A DNA stretch of 59,441 nt, taken from assembly GCF_002532535.1 (NCBI RefSeq), contig NZ_NQWI01000023.1, positions 1 to 59,441 of the forward strand, written 5' to 3'. Below the pieces are notes generated by a model. That model was not told the DNA's origin. It ran no database searches and was given only the letters and a program-made list of their open reading frames with translations. Both the position numbers and the translations under genes were made by a program. Shown here one piece after another: positions 43,186 through 52,155 of this stretch (the stretch's first letter is position 1; each line of letters opens with the position of its first letter). Source of the stretch: Candidatus Viridilinea mediisalina. GTDB taxonomy: Bacteria > Chloroflexota > Chloroflexia > Chloroflexales > Chloroflexaceae.

Positions 43186-44019
43186 AAAACCCTCTACAAA
43201 CGCTCCTCTCCGCAGCACCTCGCGGATCAGCGCCGCAAAACGCGGCTTCGCCGCCTCGCCTGCATCGAGTACCTCGGCGTGGTTTGCGGGGGGGCCATCG
43301 GGCAGGGCCAGGTTGGTAATCAGCGAAAAGCCCAAGACACGCATCCCGGCGTGGCGTGCCACCACCACTTCAGGGGCGGTAGACATGCCCACCGCATCGG
43401 CCCCCCAGAGCCGGAAGGCGCGCAGTTCGGCCCCACTCTCGAAGCTTGGCCCTGCAACCATCAGGTAGACCCCTTCGCGCAGGGTAAAGCCCAACCCAGC
43501 GGCAGCCGCATGAGCCAGCGGCACCCACTCGCTCTGGTAGGCACCAACCATGCCCGGGAAACGCGGCCCCAGCCGATCATCATTGGGGCCAAGCAGGGGC
43601 GTATGGCCCGCCAGCCCAGGCATAAAGATGTGATCGGTAATGAGCATAATATCGCCCACCTGCCAGGTAGCGTGCAGCCCACCAGCCGCATTGGTCACCA
43701 GCAGCGTCTCACAGCCCAACGCACGCAGCACGCGCACCGGGAAGGTGACTTCGGGCATACCATAGCCCTCATAGAAGTGGAAGCGTCCGCGGAGCACCGC
43801 CACCGGCTGACCGGCCAACAAGCCCAGTGCCAACTCGCCACGATGCCCCGGCACCTTCGGCTCATGAAACCCGGGTAGCTCCGCATAGGGGAACACCACC
43901 GCCTCATCCAACTCATCGGCCAACGCAGCCAAGCCCGAACCCAAGATCATGCCAACGCGGGGCACAAGGGCGCTACGGGCGCGAATGAGCGAACATACCT
44001 GGTTGATGTGATCATACAT
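43183..44019 (-). CDS. punA: Purine nucleoside phosphorylase
   Basis: A 278-residue trimeric-type PNP that splits purine nucleosides with phosphate in the salvage pathway. The family motifs are present: ILGSGLAALAD (phosphate loop), VPGHRGEL, GRFHFYEGYGM, LVTNAAGGLH, VAGPSFESGAELRAFRLWGADAVGMST and the base-binding Asn in FSLITNLALPDG. The start at 44019 gives the normal family length; a Met at 44175 would overlap the divergent gene. The final residues VEGF and the stop codon are encoded by a family D repeat, so the native C-terminus was slightly altered. Confidence 0.92.
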   Translation of the reverse strand: MYDHINQVCSLIRARSALVPRVGMILGSGLAALADELDEAVVFPYAELPGFHEPKVPGHRGELALGLLAGQPVAVLRGRFHFYEGYGMPEVTFPVRVLRALGCETLLVTNAAGGLHATWQVGDIMLITDHIFMPGLAGHTPLLGPNDDRLGPRFPGMVGAYQSEWVPLAHAAAAGLGFTLREGVYLMVAGPSFESGAELRAFRLWGADAVGMSTAPEVVVARHAGMRVLGFSLITNLALPDGPPANHAEVLDAGEAAKPRFAALIREVLRRGAFVEGF

Positions 44020-44061
44020 TGCTTGATTGTACAGCAAAATCAGCCCATCTGGGATGTGGTA

Positions 44062-44070
44062 TGCTAAAAT
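44062..44070 (+). promoter_or_regulatory. Extended -10 element of the DUF4058 gene
   Basis: TGCTAAAAT is an extended -10 element 36 bp upstream of the start codon of the DUF4058 gene; no convincing -35 is seen. Confidence 0.45.
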
Positions 44071-44106
44071 CCAACGAGCCTGTTCCCCAAAGAAAGGCGC
44101 TGCCCA

Positions 44107-44910
44107 ATGGACTTCCCCTTTGCCGGAATGAATCCCTACCTCGAAGCCCCCAAGCTCTGGCCTGATGTGCATCACCGTTTAATCACGGCAATCAGCGATC
44201 AACTCGAAGCGCAGATTGGGCCCAACTATACGACTGCGATTACGCCTTATGTGAGCTTAGAACGTGCTGAGTTGCCCGCAACGCGCATGGCCGTCGTGCC
44301 CGATGTGGCGATCTTCGAGAGCGCACAGGCGTATGTGACGCCACAAGCGTCTATGCAGCATCCCTCGCCCTCGATTACCCCGGCACCGCTGCGTGGGGTG
44401 GCCCCGCTGCTGGTGCCGATGCGCTACGCTCGCCTCGAAATTGTCACGCTGGATGAAGGCGCCCTCGTGACCGCGATTGAACTGCTCTCACCTGCCAATA
44501 AGCGTCCCGGCCCCGATGGGGCCGATGCCTACGAGAAGAAGCGCCAAGCCATGTTTCACAGCCCGGCCCATCTGCTCGAAATTGACCTGTTGCGTGCCGG
44601 GCGGCGCCCACTGGTACAGGCCGATCTGCCGCCAACCCCCGGCTTCATCTACCTGAGCCGGGCCGCCTCGCGCCCGCAGATCGAAATCTGGCCCGTGACC
44701 TGGCAAGAACCTCTGGGCATCGTGCCGGTGCCGTTGCGCCATCCCGACCCCGATATTCCCCTTGATCTCAATGCCTGCCTGCGCCAAATCTACGCTAGTG
44801 CCCGCTATGGGCGGCGCATCGATTATACTGGCCCACCGCCCCCCCCCGACCTCACGCCCGCCGAAGCCGCGTGGCTCGCTGAACACCTGCATGCGCGTGG
44901 GCTGCGTTGA
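44107..44910 (+). CDS. DUF4058 family protein
   Basis: A 267-residue protein of the DUF4058 family, which is abundant in Chloroflexota, cyanobacteria and planctomycetes and whose function is unknown. It begins with the family signature FPFAGMNPYLEAPKLWPDVHHRLI. Conserved inner segments are VVPDVAIFE, LEIVTLDEGALVTAIELLSPANKRPG and KKRQAMFHSPAHLLEIDLLRAG. The E-L-L-S-P-x-N-K pattern recalls nuclease-like E...K arrangements, as in Uma2, but this is only a resemblance. It is divergent from PNP with an 87-bp gap. Confidence 0.85.
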   Translation: MDFPFAGMNPYLEAPKLWPDVHHRLITAISDQLEAQIGPNYTTAITPYVSLERAELPATRMAVVPDVAIFESAQAYVTPQASMQHPSPSITPAPLRGVAPLLVPMRYARLEIVTLDEGALVTAIELLSPANKRPGPDGADAYEKKRQAMFHSPAHLLEIDLLRAGRRPLVQADLPPTPGFIYLSRAASRPQIEIWPVTWQEPLGIVPVPLRHPDPDIPLDLNACLRQIYASARYGRRIDYTGPPPPPDLTPAEAAWLAEHLHARGLR

Positions 44911-45556
44911 GTAGGGAGAGAGAGTTTTGGACAAAAGGATCCAAAACAGCAACGAGCAGAGGTACTGAGGATTGCACCACAGAGGCACCGAGGGCACAGA
45001 GTTTGGAATGTGAGGGGATGTCAACAATAATAAGGGAAGCGGATGTTGTTGATTGCCCCATTGAGACCGTAGGTAGTGCCGACTTTAGTCGGCTTCCCAT
45101 CGCTGCCAAAGACCTCAGCCGACTAAAGTCGGCACTACGATGGCCGCTCAGGGAAGCGAATGTTGTTGATTGCCCCATTGCGTTGCCACCCTGAGCGAAG
45201 GTTCGTAGGAACGTTCCCGTTTACGCCGTAGGTAGTGCTGACTTTAGTCGGCTTCCCATCGCTGCCAAAGACCTCAGCCGACTAAAGTCGGCACTACGAT
45301 GCCCGCCCATAATGTACTATTCAGCATGACAGGCTGCTGGGATACTTGAAAATTTCTGCTTCCCCCATGGACTGTTCAGCATGACAGGCTGCTGGGATAC
45401 TTGAAAATTTCTGCTTCCCTAAGTGCGGTCTGTTCCCTGTTCCCTGCCCCCCTGTTCCCCTGTTCCCCTGTTCCCTGTTCCCCTGTTCTCTGTTCCCCTG
45501 TTCTTCTGTTCCCCTGTTCTCCGTTCCCTGTTCCTCATATTCACGGAAAAGCCATC
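44911..45556. repeat. Repeat-only region of about 650 bp
   Basis: No gene is seen. In order: a family D copy (44966-45002), composite elements with AGGGAAGCGGATGTTGTTGA followed by the 66-bp family A palindrome (45073-45138 and 45232-45297), two copies of TTCAGCATGACAGGCTGCTG (about 45320 and 45372) and a C/T-rich array of CCTGTTCC-like units (45425-45538). Confidence 0.85.
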
Positions 45557-47641
45557 GTGACTCGTCGTTTCTCGCTCTACACCTTGGGTCTGTTCGCAGT
45601 TGTGCTGGTGGCAGTGCTGGTGCGCGTCTGGTTCTGGTCGTGGCAGGCCACGGCTGGCGCGGTGCAGCCCGGCGACCCGGAAGAGTATTATCGTGCTGCG
45701 CTCCATCTGATGGAGGGCGGCTACCATGATACCGGCAAGTGGCTGCGTCCCCCGGTCTATCCGATCTTTTTGGCACTCAGTTTTACTATTGCCGGAATTG
45801 ACCTGCGTTGGGCGTTGCTCGCCCAAGCCCTCGTAACCGGCGTAGGCATCCTAGCCTTTGTCTGGCTGGCGCGGCGGCTCTTTGCGAGCCAAGCTATTGG
45901 CCTACTCAGTGGGCTGTTGGCGGCTCTCTTTGTGCCCTTTGCCAGCTTTAGCAGTGTGCTCTTCGCCGAGGCGATCTTTGTCATGCTGATCGTGCTGGCC
46001 TTGGTGTTGGTGGATCGCACCATTGAGGATGGCGACTGGCGTTGGGCGCTTGTTGCGGGCCTGGTGCTGGCCATGGCCACCCTGACCCGGGCGGTCTCGT
46101 TGCTCTTTATCCCGATGGCCGGGCTGCTCATGCTACTCTGGGCCAAGCCCCCCGCCAAGCCCAAAGGGATGGCCGGGCGGCTGCTTGCGCCTGCGGCCCT
46201 TGCGCTGGGCGCAGCGCTACTGATTAGCCCCTGGGCTTTGCGGAACTACCTTGTGCATGAGCGGCTGATCTTGGTGGATACCAACGGCGGCATCAGTATG
46301 TGGTTTGGCACCGTGCAGGGCGAAGCGGATCGCATTGCGGGCGAAGCGGCCATTTTTGGCCTGCCCAACCTTGCCGACCGCCAAGCCCTTGCGGTGGAGA
46401 TGACGCTCGAACGCTTTCGTGAAGATCCGCTGTTCCATCTGGTGCGGGCACGCTACAAGATCGCCTCGCTCTTCCTGCTGCAATCGCGTAGCTATGCCGT
46501 GGGCGATGTGGTAACAATCAGTCCAACCAATGAGCAGATTGTACTCAGTGCGGGCGAGAATCCGCGCCCCCTGAGTCTGCTGGCCGATGCCCAGTATATC
46601 TTTATCATGCTTGGGGGCATTGCTGGTTTGAGCTTTGCGCCCTCGTGGCGGCGTACTACCCCGCTACTGCTCTGGTTCGGCTTAGGCGTACTGCTCTCGG
46701 CCATCACGATTGGTCATCATCGCCTACGTCTGCCCTTGGTGGCCATCTTTGTACCCTTTTGCGCCTATGCGCTCTGGCGCATCCCAATGGCATGGCGGGC
46801 GCTCCGCCAAGGCTTGAGCCGCCCCCAATGGATGCGGGTTGGCCTGATGCTGACGGGCTGGCTGGTCTTCTTTGCGCTGATCTTCAGTACCCGCTACATC
46901 ACCTGGATCAGTGTGGAGCAGAGCGCCAGTGTGGGGCGGCAAGCCCTGGCCCAAGGCGACTTTGCGACCGCTGAAGCGGCCTTCTTGACTGCCCATGCGG
47001 CTGATCCAGAAAACTCGTTGCGTGCGCTTGCCCTAGCCGATTTGGCCATGCTCCAAGGCGATCATGAGACAGCCCTGGAGTGGTTCGTGGTGGCGCGTGA
47101 AGCGGAGCCACGCAGCCTCTACGCCTTGGCTATGGAGAGTTGGCTGGCTACCATGCTGGGCGATCAGGCTGCGGCTGAGGCTGCCCATAACGAAATCATT
47201 GAGTTTGGCCGCGATACCAACGACTTCTACACCTGGGCTTGGAGCGCGACCCCCACGCCGCCAGATGCGCGGGTGATCCCTGGGGCAACCGCAGCATTGG
47301 GTCACTTTGTTGGCTTTGCGCCGATTACCCCCGACCTCACTGAGGGGCGTTGGACCCTTGGCAGTGCTCAGGTGCGTGTGGGCGGCAGTGGCTGTAACGA
47401 GCTCCAGGTTGATCTGCGCGGCCCCGCCGGGCGGCCCGTCACCCTTGAGGCCGTCGGTGTGATCCAGACGGTTACGCTAAGTGGCAGCGAGCAGCGCCTG
47501 ATCCTGCCCTTGGGCGCGGGGGCATGTCTGCCCGATCAGCCCCTCGTGCTGAGCATCACTAGCCCACGCAGCCTGCTTGATCTGGAAGCAGCGCCATGGA
47601 ACGTGGGCGTCGCAGTCTTGGCCGTGGAGCGCGACTCGTGA
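45557..47641 (+). CDS. GT39/PMT-like GT-C glycosyltransferase with C-terminal TPR and beta domain
   Basis: A 694-residue membrane protein. About eleven hydrophobic helices fill residues 5-450. The first loop, QPGDPEEYYRAALHLMEGGYHD, holds the acidic residues expected of lipid-phosphosugar-dependent GT-C enzymes, and LRPPVYPIFLAL follows as in ArnT/PMT relatives. A TPR-like segment (ALAQGDFATAEAAFLTAHAADP, about 472-580) and a terminal beta domain (about 590-694) come after. The start is GTG at 45557 (GGAAAA upstream); the longer ATG frame is translated tandem repeat. The next gene overlaps its stop (TGATG), so they are coupled. Confidence 0.82.
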   Translation: MTRRFSLYTLGLFAVVLVAVLVRVWFWSWQATAGAVQPGDPEEYYRAALHLMEGGYHDTGKWLRPPVYPIFLALSFTIAGIDLRWALLAQALVTGVGILAFVWLARRLFASQAIGLLSGLLAALFVPFASFSSVLFAEAIFVMLIVLALVLVDRTIEDGDWRWALVAGLVLAMATLTRAVSLLFIPMAGLLMLLWAKPPAKPKGMAGRLLAPAALALGAALLISPWALRNYLVHERLILVDTNGGISMWFGTVQGEADRIAGEAAIFGLPNLADRQALAVEMTLERFREDPLFHLVRARYKIASLFLLQSRSYAVGDVVTISPTNEQIVLSAGENPRPLSLLADAQYIFIMLGGIAGLSFAPSWRRTTPLLLWFGLGVLLSAITIGHHRLRLPLVAIFVPFCAYALWRIPMAWRALRQGLSRPQWMRVGLMLTGWLVFFALIFSTRYITWISVEQSASVGRQALAQGDFATAEAAFLTAHAADPENSLRALALADLAMLQGDHETALEWFVVAREAEPRSLYALAMESWLATMLGDQAAAEAAHNEIIEFGRDTNDFYTWAWSATPTPPDARVIPGATAALGHFVGFAPITPDLTEGRWTLGSAQVRVGGSGCNELQVDLRGPAGRPVTLEAVGVIQTVTLSGSEQRLILPLGAGACLPDQPLVLSITSPRSLLDLEAAPWNVGVAVLAVERDS

Positions 47642-49752
47642 TGCGCCAACGCCTGCTGAAACACAGCCTTGTGCTAGGTCTCTACACCCTCCTGACCCTT
47701 GTGGTGACCTATCCCATGCCGCTCCACATAGGCTCGCATGTGATTGCCAATGGCCCAGGGCAGGTGGATGCCTACTTGGGCATCTGGAATATTTGGTGGA
47801 CAGCCCAGGCGCTCACGAGTGGCCAGAGTCCCTTTTTCACCCCGCTGCTCTTCCATCCCCAGGGGCTTGATCTCTTCTGGCAGACGTTGAGTCTGCCCCA
47901 GGGCTTGTTGGTCTTGCCCCTCACCCTCACCCTTGGCCCCTTGCCCGCCTACAACATGCTGATCCTCTTGAGCTTTATCCTCAGTGGCTACTTCACATTT
48001 CTGTTGCTTGGCTATATCTTGAACGACGGCACTGAGCAGCGTCCAACCGAATTGGCCGCACTGGTTGGGGGGGCCGTCTATGCCTTTGCACCCTTTCATC
48101 TGCAGAAGGTCTTGGATGCTCAACTTGAGGTCGCCTCGATCCAGTGGTTGCCCTTGTGGGCCTGGGCCACCTATGCCTTACTGGTGCGCCCACGCTGGTA
48201 CTTGGTGCTACTGAGTGGCGCGGCACTGCTCTGGGTAGGCTTGGGGACGTGGTACTACGGCCTCTTCACCCTGATGACAAGTGGGGTGATGGCGGGGCTC
48301 TGGGCGCTGGCCCAAACGCAGCGCGGGGGGCTTGAGTGGCGACTACCAGGCGGAGCTTGGCGGCTCAATCTGACCTACTTGGCTTGGGGCCTCGGCCCAC
48401 TGCTGCTCTGGTTCGTCCTCATGGCCCCTCGGCTGTGGCACATGTTCACCTATGGTGATACGCTCCTGGGGGATGCAAGCGAACATGTCCAATCCTATGC
48501 CGATCTGATCGCCTTCTGGTTACCCAACCCCCACCATCCACTTTGGGGGGCGCAGGTAACAGCTTTTTACGAAGGGATCAATGCGGGTTCGACCCTTTGG
48601 AACGTGGCCTTAGGGCTGGTGGGAACCGGCCTGGGCCTCATAGGGGTGGTGAAGACGTGGCGTACCCAATGGCGCTGGTTGGTGGTTGGGATATTTGCTG
48701 CTGCGATTGCTGCGGGTTCTGAACTGATCATTGCGGGCTGGCAGACTGGTGTGCCTGGCCCCTATGCGCTGATCCGCGATCTGCCGGGCGTGCGTTCGAG
48801 TCATCGTCCCAACCATTTTGTGTTGATTACCATCCTGACCGTAGCGCTCTTTGCGGCCCTTGGGGCGCGACTGCTGTTCATGCGCCTGAAGCGGGCGCAT
48901 GGGCCTTGGGCCGCTGCTGGCTTGATCGTTGCTGTCGTGTTCATTGACGGCTGGGCTGGCCCCTTGCCCCTCTTCCAGCGTCAGGTACCGGAGGCATTGA
49001 GATCGGGGGATGCGCTCACAGGTCCCTTCTTCCCGGTGCCGCCCCACCTCCATTTTTCAAATAGTGAACACCTCTGGAACCAGATTCAGCATGGTCAACC
49101 CATCCTTGGCGGCTTCATTGGGCGCGCACCGCCCTACCCGCTCGGAGATTACGCCCCCGGCGTCAAGGCGCTGCGTTTTGGCCACGTAGATCGTGACGAC
49201 ATTCTGCATCCGGGCTGGCCCGAACTGGCCCGCGAGAGCCTTGCCGCCTACGACTTGCGCTATGTCATCTTTCACCATGCGAGTATGGGCCCGCCCCTGC
49301 CGCTGATGCGTGAGTATGCAGCCGAAATGGGGCTTGAGACCGTGTACCGTGACCACGAGGTCACGTTCTATGCCGTGCCTAGCCCGGAAGTGCCGCGCCC
49401 ACTGGCCTTCTTGGGGGCTGGATGGGAACAAGTGGAAGCTGTAGAGCAGCAGCATTGGCGTTGGATGGGCGAACAGGCCGATCTCTACCTGGTCAATCCG
49501 AGCGACACGCCGCGCGTAGTCCGCCTCACGCTTGATCTGGAGGCTTTTGCCCATGCGCGTCCGCTCAGGCTGCATCTGGCTGATGGTGCAACCTTCAGCC
49601 TTGAGGTGAGCCGCGAGCGCATGCAGCGCACGTTTCACCTGATCGTACCTGTCGGCGAAACACGCCTCCGTTTGGAGGCACCAGCAGATGCGTTGGAACA
49701 CCAACCAACGCGCCGTTTGAGTCTGGCGGTGATGGGGATAATAATCGAATAG
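47641..49752 (+). CDS. Multi-pass membrane protein, GT-C-like, paralogue 1
   Basis: A 703-residue membrane protein with about ten to twelve hydrophobic helices (about 8-460) and a C-terminal soluble part (about 465-703). The first extracytoplasmic loop has GQVDAYLGIWNIWWTAQALTSG, and later LDLFWQTLSLPQG and DLPGVRSSHRPNHFVLI. These match the next gene along the whole length (ILGGFIGRAPPY...APGVKAL; HPGWPELARESLAAYDLRYV), so the two are diverged duplicates. They resemble unclassified GT-C polyprenol-sugar transferases; donor and acceptor are unknown. The start overlaps the preceding stop. Confidence 0.75.
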   Translation: MRQRLLKHSLVLGLYTLLTLVVTYPMPLHIGSHVIANGPGQVDAYLGIWNIWWTAQALTSGQSPFFTPLLFHPQGLDLFWQTLSLPQGLLVLPLTLTLGPLPAYNMLILLSFILSGYFTFLLLGYILNDGTEQRPTELAALVGGAVYAFAPFHLQKVLDAQLEVASIQWLPLWAWATYALLVRPRWYLVLLSGAALLWVGLGTWYYGLFTLMTSGVMAGLWALAQTQRGGLEWRLPGGAWRLNLTYLAWGLGPLLLWFVLMAPRLWHMFTYGDTLLGDASEHVQSYADLIAFWLPNPHHPLWGAQVTAFYEGINAGSTLWNVALGLVGTGLGLIGVVKTWRTQWRWLVVGIFAAAIAAGSELIIAGWQTGVPGPYALIRDLPGVRSSHRPNHFVLITILTVALFAALGARLLFMRLKRAHGPWAAAGLIVAVVFIDGWAGPLPLFQRQVPEALRSGDALTGPFFPVPPHLHFSNSEHLWNQIQHGQPILGGFIGRAPPYPLGDYAPGVKALRFGHVDRDDILHPGWPELARESLAAYDLRYVIFHHASMGPPLPLMREYAAEMGLETVYRDHEVTFYAVPSPEVPRPLAFLGAGWEQVEAVEQQHWRWMGEQADLYLVNPSDTPRVVRLTLDLEAFAHARPLRLHLADGATFSLEVSRERMQRTFHLIVPVGETRLRLEAPADALEHQPTRRLSLAVMGIIIE

Positions 49753-49931
49753 GTGTGACCAACATGTGTAGCTAGGGATGTGCGAGGGAACCAGGTTCCC
49801 TCGCGCTCCCACTCTGTCCGAAGGGTTGTAGGGCACCGCCCTACAGATTTTGATCACCCCCCAATCGAATAGGCAGAGCCAGAGAATGTGCTATACTCTG
49901 GGGGTTATTGTGATGGAGTTGATAGCGAACA
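49753..49931 (+). promoter_or_regulatory. Two hairpins and an extended -10 promoter
   Basis: GCGAGGGAAC with its complement (49782-49804) and TGTAGGGC with its complement followed by GATTTT (49827-49845) look like a terminator pair for the preceding gene. TGCTATACT (49889-49897) is an extended -10 element 35 bp before the next start codon. Confidence 0.55.
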
Positions 49932-52151
49932 ATGGTGCGTGAAGAGCGGCAGCATCCAGAAGCGTTACGCCCTGCCTTGGCAGGGCCTGAGGGCATAGCC
50001 CAGCAACGTTGGCGCAGTGTAGCCCTGCATACTGGGGTAATTTTGCTTTACACCCTGTGTGCCATCCTGATAAGTTGGCCTATGGTGCGCTATTTCACCA
50101 CTGGCATCATTGGGGCCGAACACGGGGTGGATGCCTTTCAGGGTACCTGGAATCTCTGGTGGGTGGCGACGGCCCTGAGTAGTGGCCGCTTGCCCTTTTT
50201 TACCAATATTCTCTACTATCCCACTGGGGTTGACCTCTTCTGGCAGACCTCGCAGGTGGCTCATGGCATAACTGCGCTCCCCATTACGCTGCTGCTAGGG
50301 CCGTTGGCCGGCTTCAACTGGACGGTGCTGCTCAGTTTTGTGCTGAGTGGCTATGTGACCTTCCTCTTTGCCCGTGAGGTGACGGGCCATACCCTGGGTT
50401 CATTGCTGGGCGGCATGGTCTTTGCCTTCTCGCCCTACCATGTGCAGCGTATGGTGGATGGCCCAGTCGAAGTGACCGCCATCCATTGGGTGCCGCTCTA
50501 CCTCTTCGCGCTCTACACCCTGCTGGAACGCCCCACCTGGTGGCGCTCGCTCCTCTGTGGGCTGCTGCTGGTCTGGGTCGGCTTAGGCGGCTGGTACTAT
50601 GGGCTCTTCTGTGTCATGACCACCGGACTGGCGGCGGCGGTCTGGCTCTTCGTACCAGGCCCAGGGCAACCTTGGCGCTGGCCTGATCGTCAGGCATGGA
50701 TGCGAGCGATCTGGGGTGGCACACCGGCTATCTGGTGGCTCATCCTGATCGCGCCGCAGTTGCAGGGGCTCATGAGTGAACCCGACAAGCTCTGGGATTT
50801 GCGCGAGATCCATGCCTTACGTTCGGCTGATCTGCTCGACTTCTTCTTGCCCAATCCGTTGCACCCGCTCTGGGGCGAGGCGATCTGGGCAGCACGCGAG
50901 CAACGCTATCCGGGGGCGGTGATCTGGAATGTGGCCTTGGGCTGGGTTGGCATCGCCGTTGGCGTACTTGGCGCGGTGACGGCGTGGCCACTGGTGCGCC
51001 GTTGGGTCGCGCTGATTGGGCTGACGCTCCTGTTAGCCATGGGGCCAACCCTGCGGATCGCGGGCTATGATACGGGCTTGCCCTTGCCCTTTATGCTGCT
51101 GCAAGACATTCCGGGTATTCGTTCGGGCCAGCGTCCGAGCCATATCATGGTCATAGCCAGTGTACTCTTGGCTATCTTAGTGGCCTACGGCTTCGCTTGG
51201 CTCAGTCGGCGCATGACGGCGCGGGCCGCAGGGGGGCTGGCGGCGGGCTTGATTGCGCTGCTGCTCGCCTTCGATGCCTACGCTGGCCCAATGCTGATTC
51301 AGCAGCGTGAGGTGCATCCCTTCTATCACACCCTGGGGCCTGCGCCATTTGATGCAGAGGGCAATCCGCGCGGTGCGGTGATGCCGTTGCCGCTCTATAT
51401 TCAGGTGAATCGCAGCGAAAACCTCACAACCCAGATAGTGCATCGTTGGCCTATCTTGGGCGGCTACCTCGCCCGCCCGCCCGCCTACACCTTCAGCCGC
51501 TATGCGCCGGGCCTGCGCGAGATCGAGGGTTATCCGCTGGTGGCCAATGATATTGTGAACCCCGGCTGGCCCCTGTTGGGACAGCAGAGCTTTGCTGCCT
51601 ACGATGTACGCTACGTCGCCCTTGATTTGACGGTGGGGCGCGAAGAATATTTCGCCCGCGTGCGGGCTACCGCCGAAGCGTTGGGCTTTGGCCCGCCAAT
51701 TGTGGCTGATGAGCGGCTTGAGGTCTACAGCGTGCCCGACACATGGCCCGTTGGGCCCTTGGGCTATCTGGGGCCAGGGTGGCAAGGTTTGGAGGAAGAG
51801 GGCGCATACCGTTGGCGTTGGATCGGAGAACAGGCTGAGATACGCCTCTTCAATCCACTTGAGCAAGCCCACCTTGCGACCATCACCCTCCGCATGATCA
51901 GCCATGAAACCCCCAGACCTTTGGCCTTCCAGCTTCATGGCAGCGACGCTGGTCAATTACTGATTGAAGCTCACCAACCCACAAGCCACCAAATTCGCCT
52001 GCTCGTACCACCTGGTCACCATACAGTAACGCTGGAAGCGCCCGCCACACCAGATCCGGCGCGAAGTGATGAGGCGATTAGTATCCGTTTTTTTGCCCTT
52101 GATGTTCGCTTTCAAGAGCTTGTAGGGGTAGACCTTACACCCTCACCATGA
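49932..52151 (+). CDS. Multi-pass membrane protein, GT-C-like, paralogue 2
   Basis: A 739-residue paralogue of the preceding gene with the same layout: a short cytoplasmic N-terminus, about eleven membrane helices (about 30-450), and a soluble C-terminal part. Shared segments include GVDAFQGTWNLWWVATALSSG, VDLFWQTSQVAHG, GGWYYGLFCVMTTG, DIPGIRSGQRPSHIMVI and YAPGLREIEG. The Asp and the Trp-rich segment in the first loop are conserved in both, which marks them as candidate active-site elements. It is followed after 4 bp by another GT-C gene, implying an operon. Confidence 0.75.
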   Translation: MVREERQHPEALRPALAGPEGIAQQRWRSVALHTGVILLYTLCAILISWPMVRYFTTGIIGAEHGVDAFQGTWNLWWVATALSSGRLPFFTNILYYPTGVDLFWQTSQVAHGITALPITLLLGPLAGFNWTVLLSFVLSGYVTFLFAREVTGHTLGSLLGGMVFAFSPYHVQRMVDGPVEVTAIHWVPLYLFALYTLLERPTWWRSLLCGLLLVWVGLGGWYYGLFCVMTTGLAAAVWLFVPGPGQPWRWPDRQAWMRAIWGGTPAIWWLILIAPQLQGLMSEPDKLWDLREIHALRSADLLDFFLPNPLHPLWGEAIWAAREQRYPGAVIWNVALGWVGIAVGVLGAVTAWPLVRRWVALIGLTLLLAMGPTLRIAGYDTGLPLPFMLLQDIPGIRSGQRPSHIMVIASVLLAILVAYGFAWLSRRMTARAAGGLAAGLIALLLAFDAYAGPMLIQQREVHPFYHTLGPAPFDAEGNPRGAVMPLPLYIQVNRSENLTTQIVHRWPILGGYLARPPAYTFSRYAPGLREIEGYPLVANDIVNPGWPLLGQQSFAAYDVRYVALDLTVGREEYFARVRATAEALGFGPPIVADERLEVYSVPDTWPVGPLGYLGPGWQGLEEEGAYRWRWIGEQAEIRLFNPLEQAHLATITLRMISHETPRPLAFQLHGSDAGQLLIEAHQPTSHQIRLLVPPGHHTVTLEAPATPDPARSDEAISIRFFALDVRFQELVGVDLTPSP

Positions 52152-52155
52152 ACCT

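Noticed and set aside
45401-45556. 52-codon N-terminal extension of the GT39-like protein
   Set aside because: It translates a C/T-rich tandem repeat (CSPVPCSPVL-like); the GTG at 45557 has a better ribosome site and begins before the first membrane helix.
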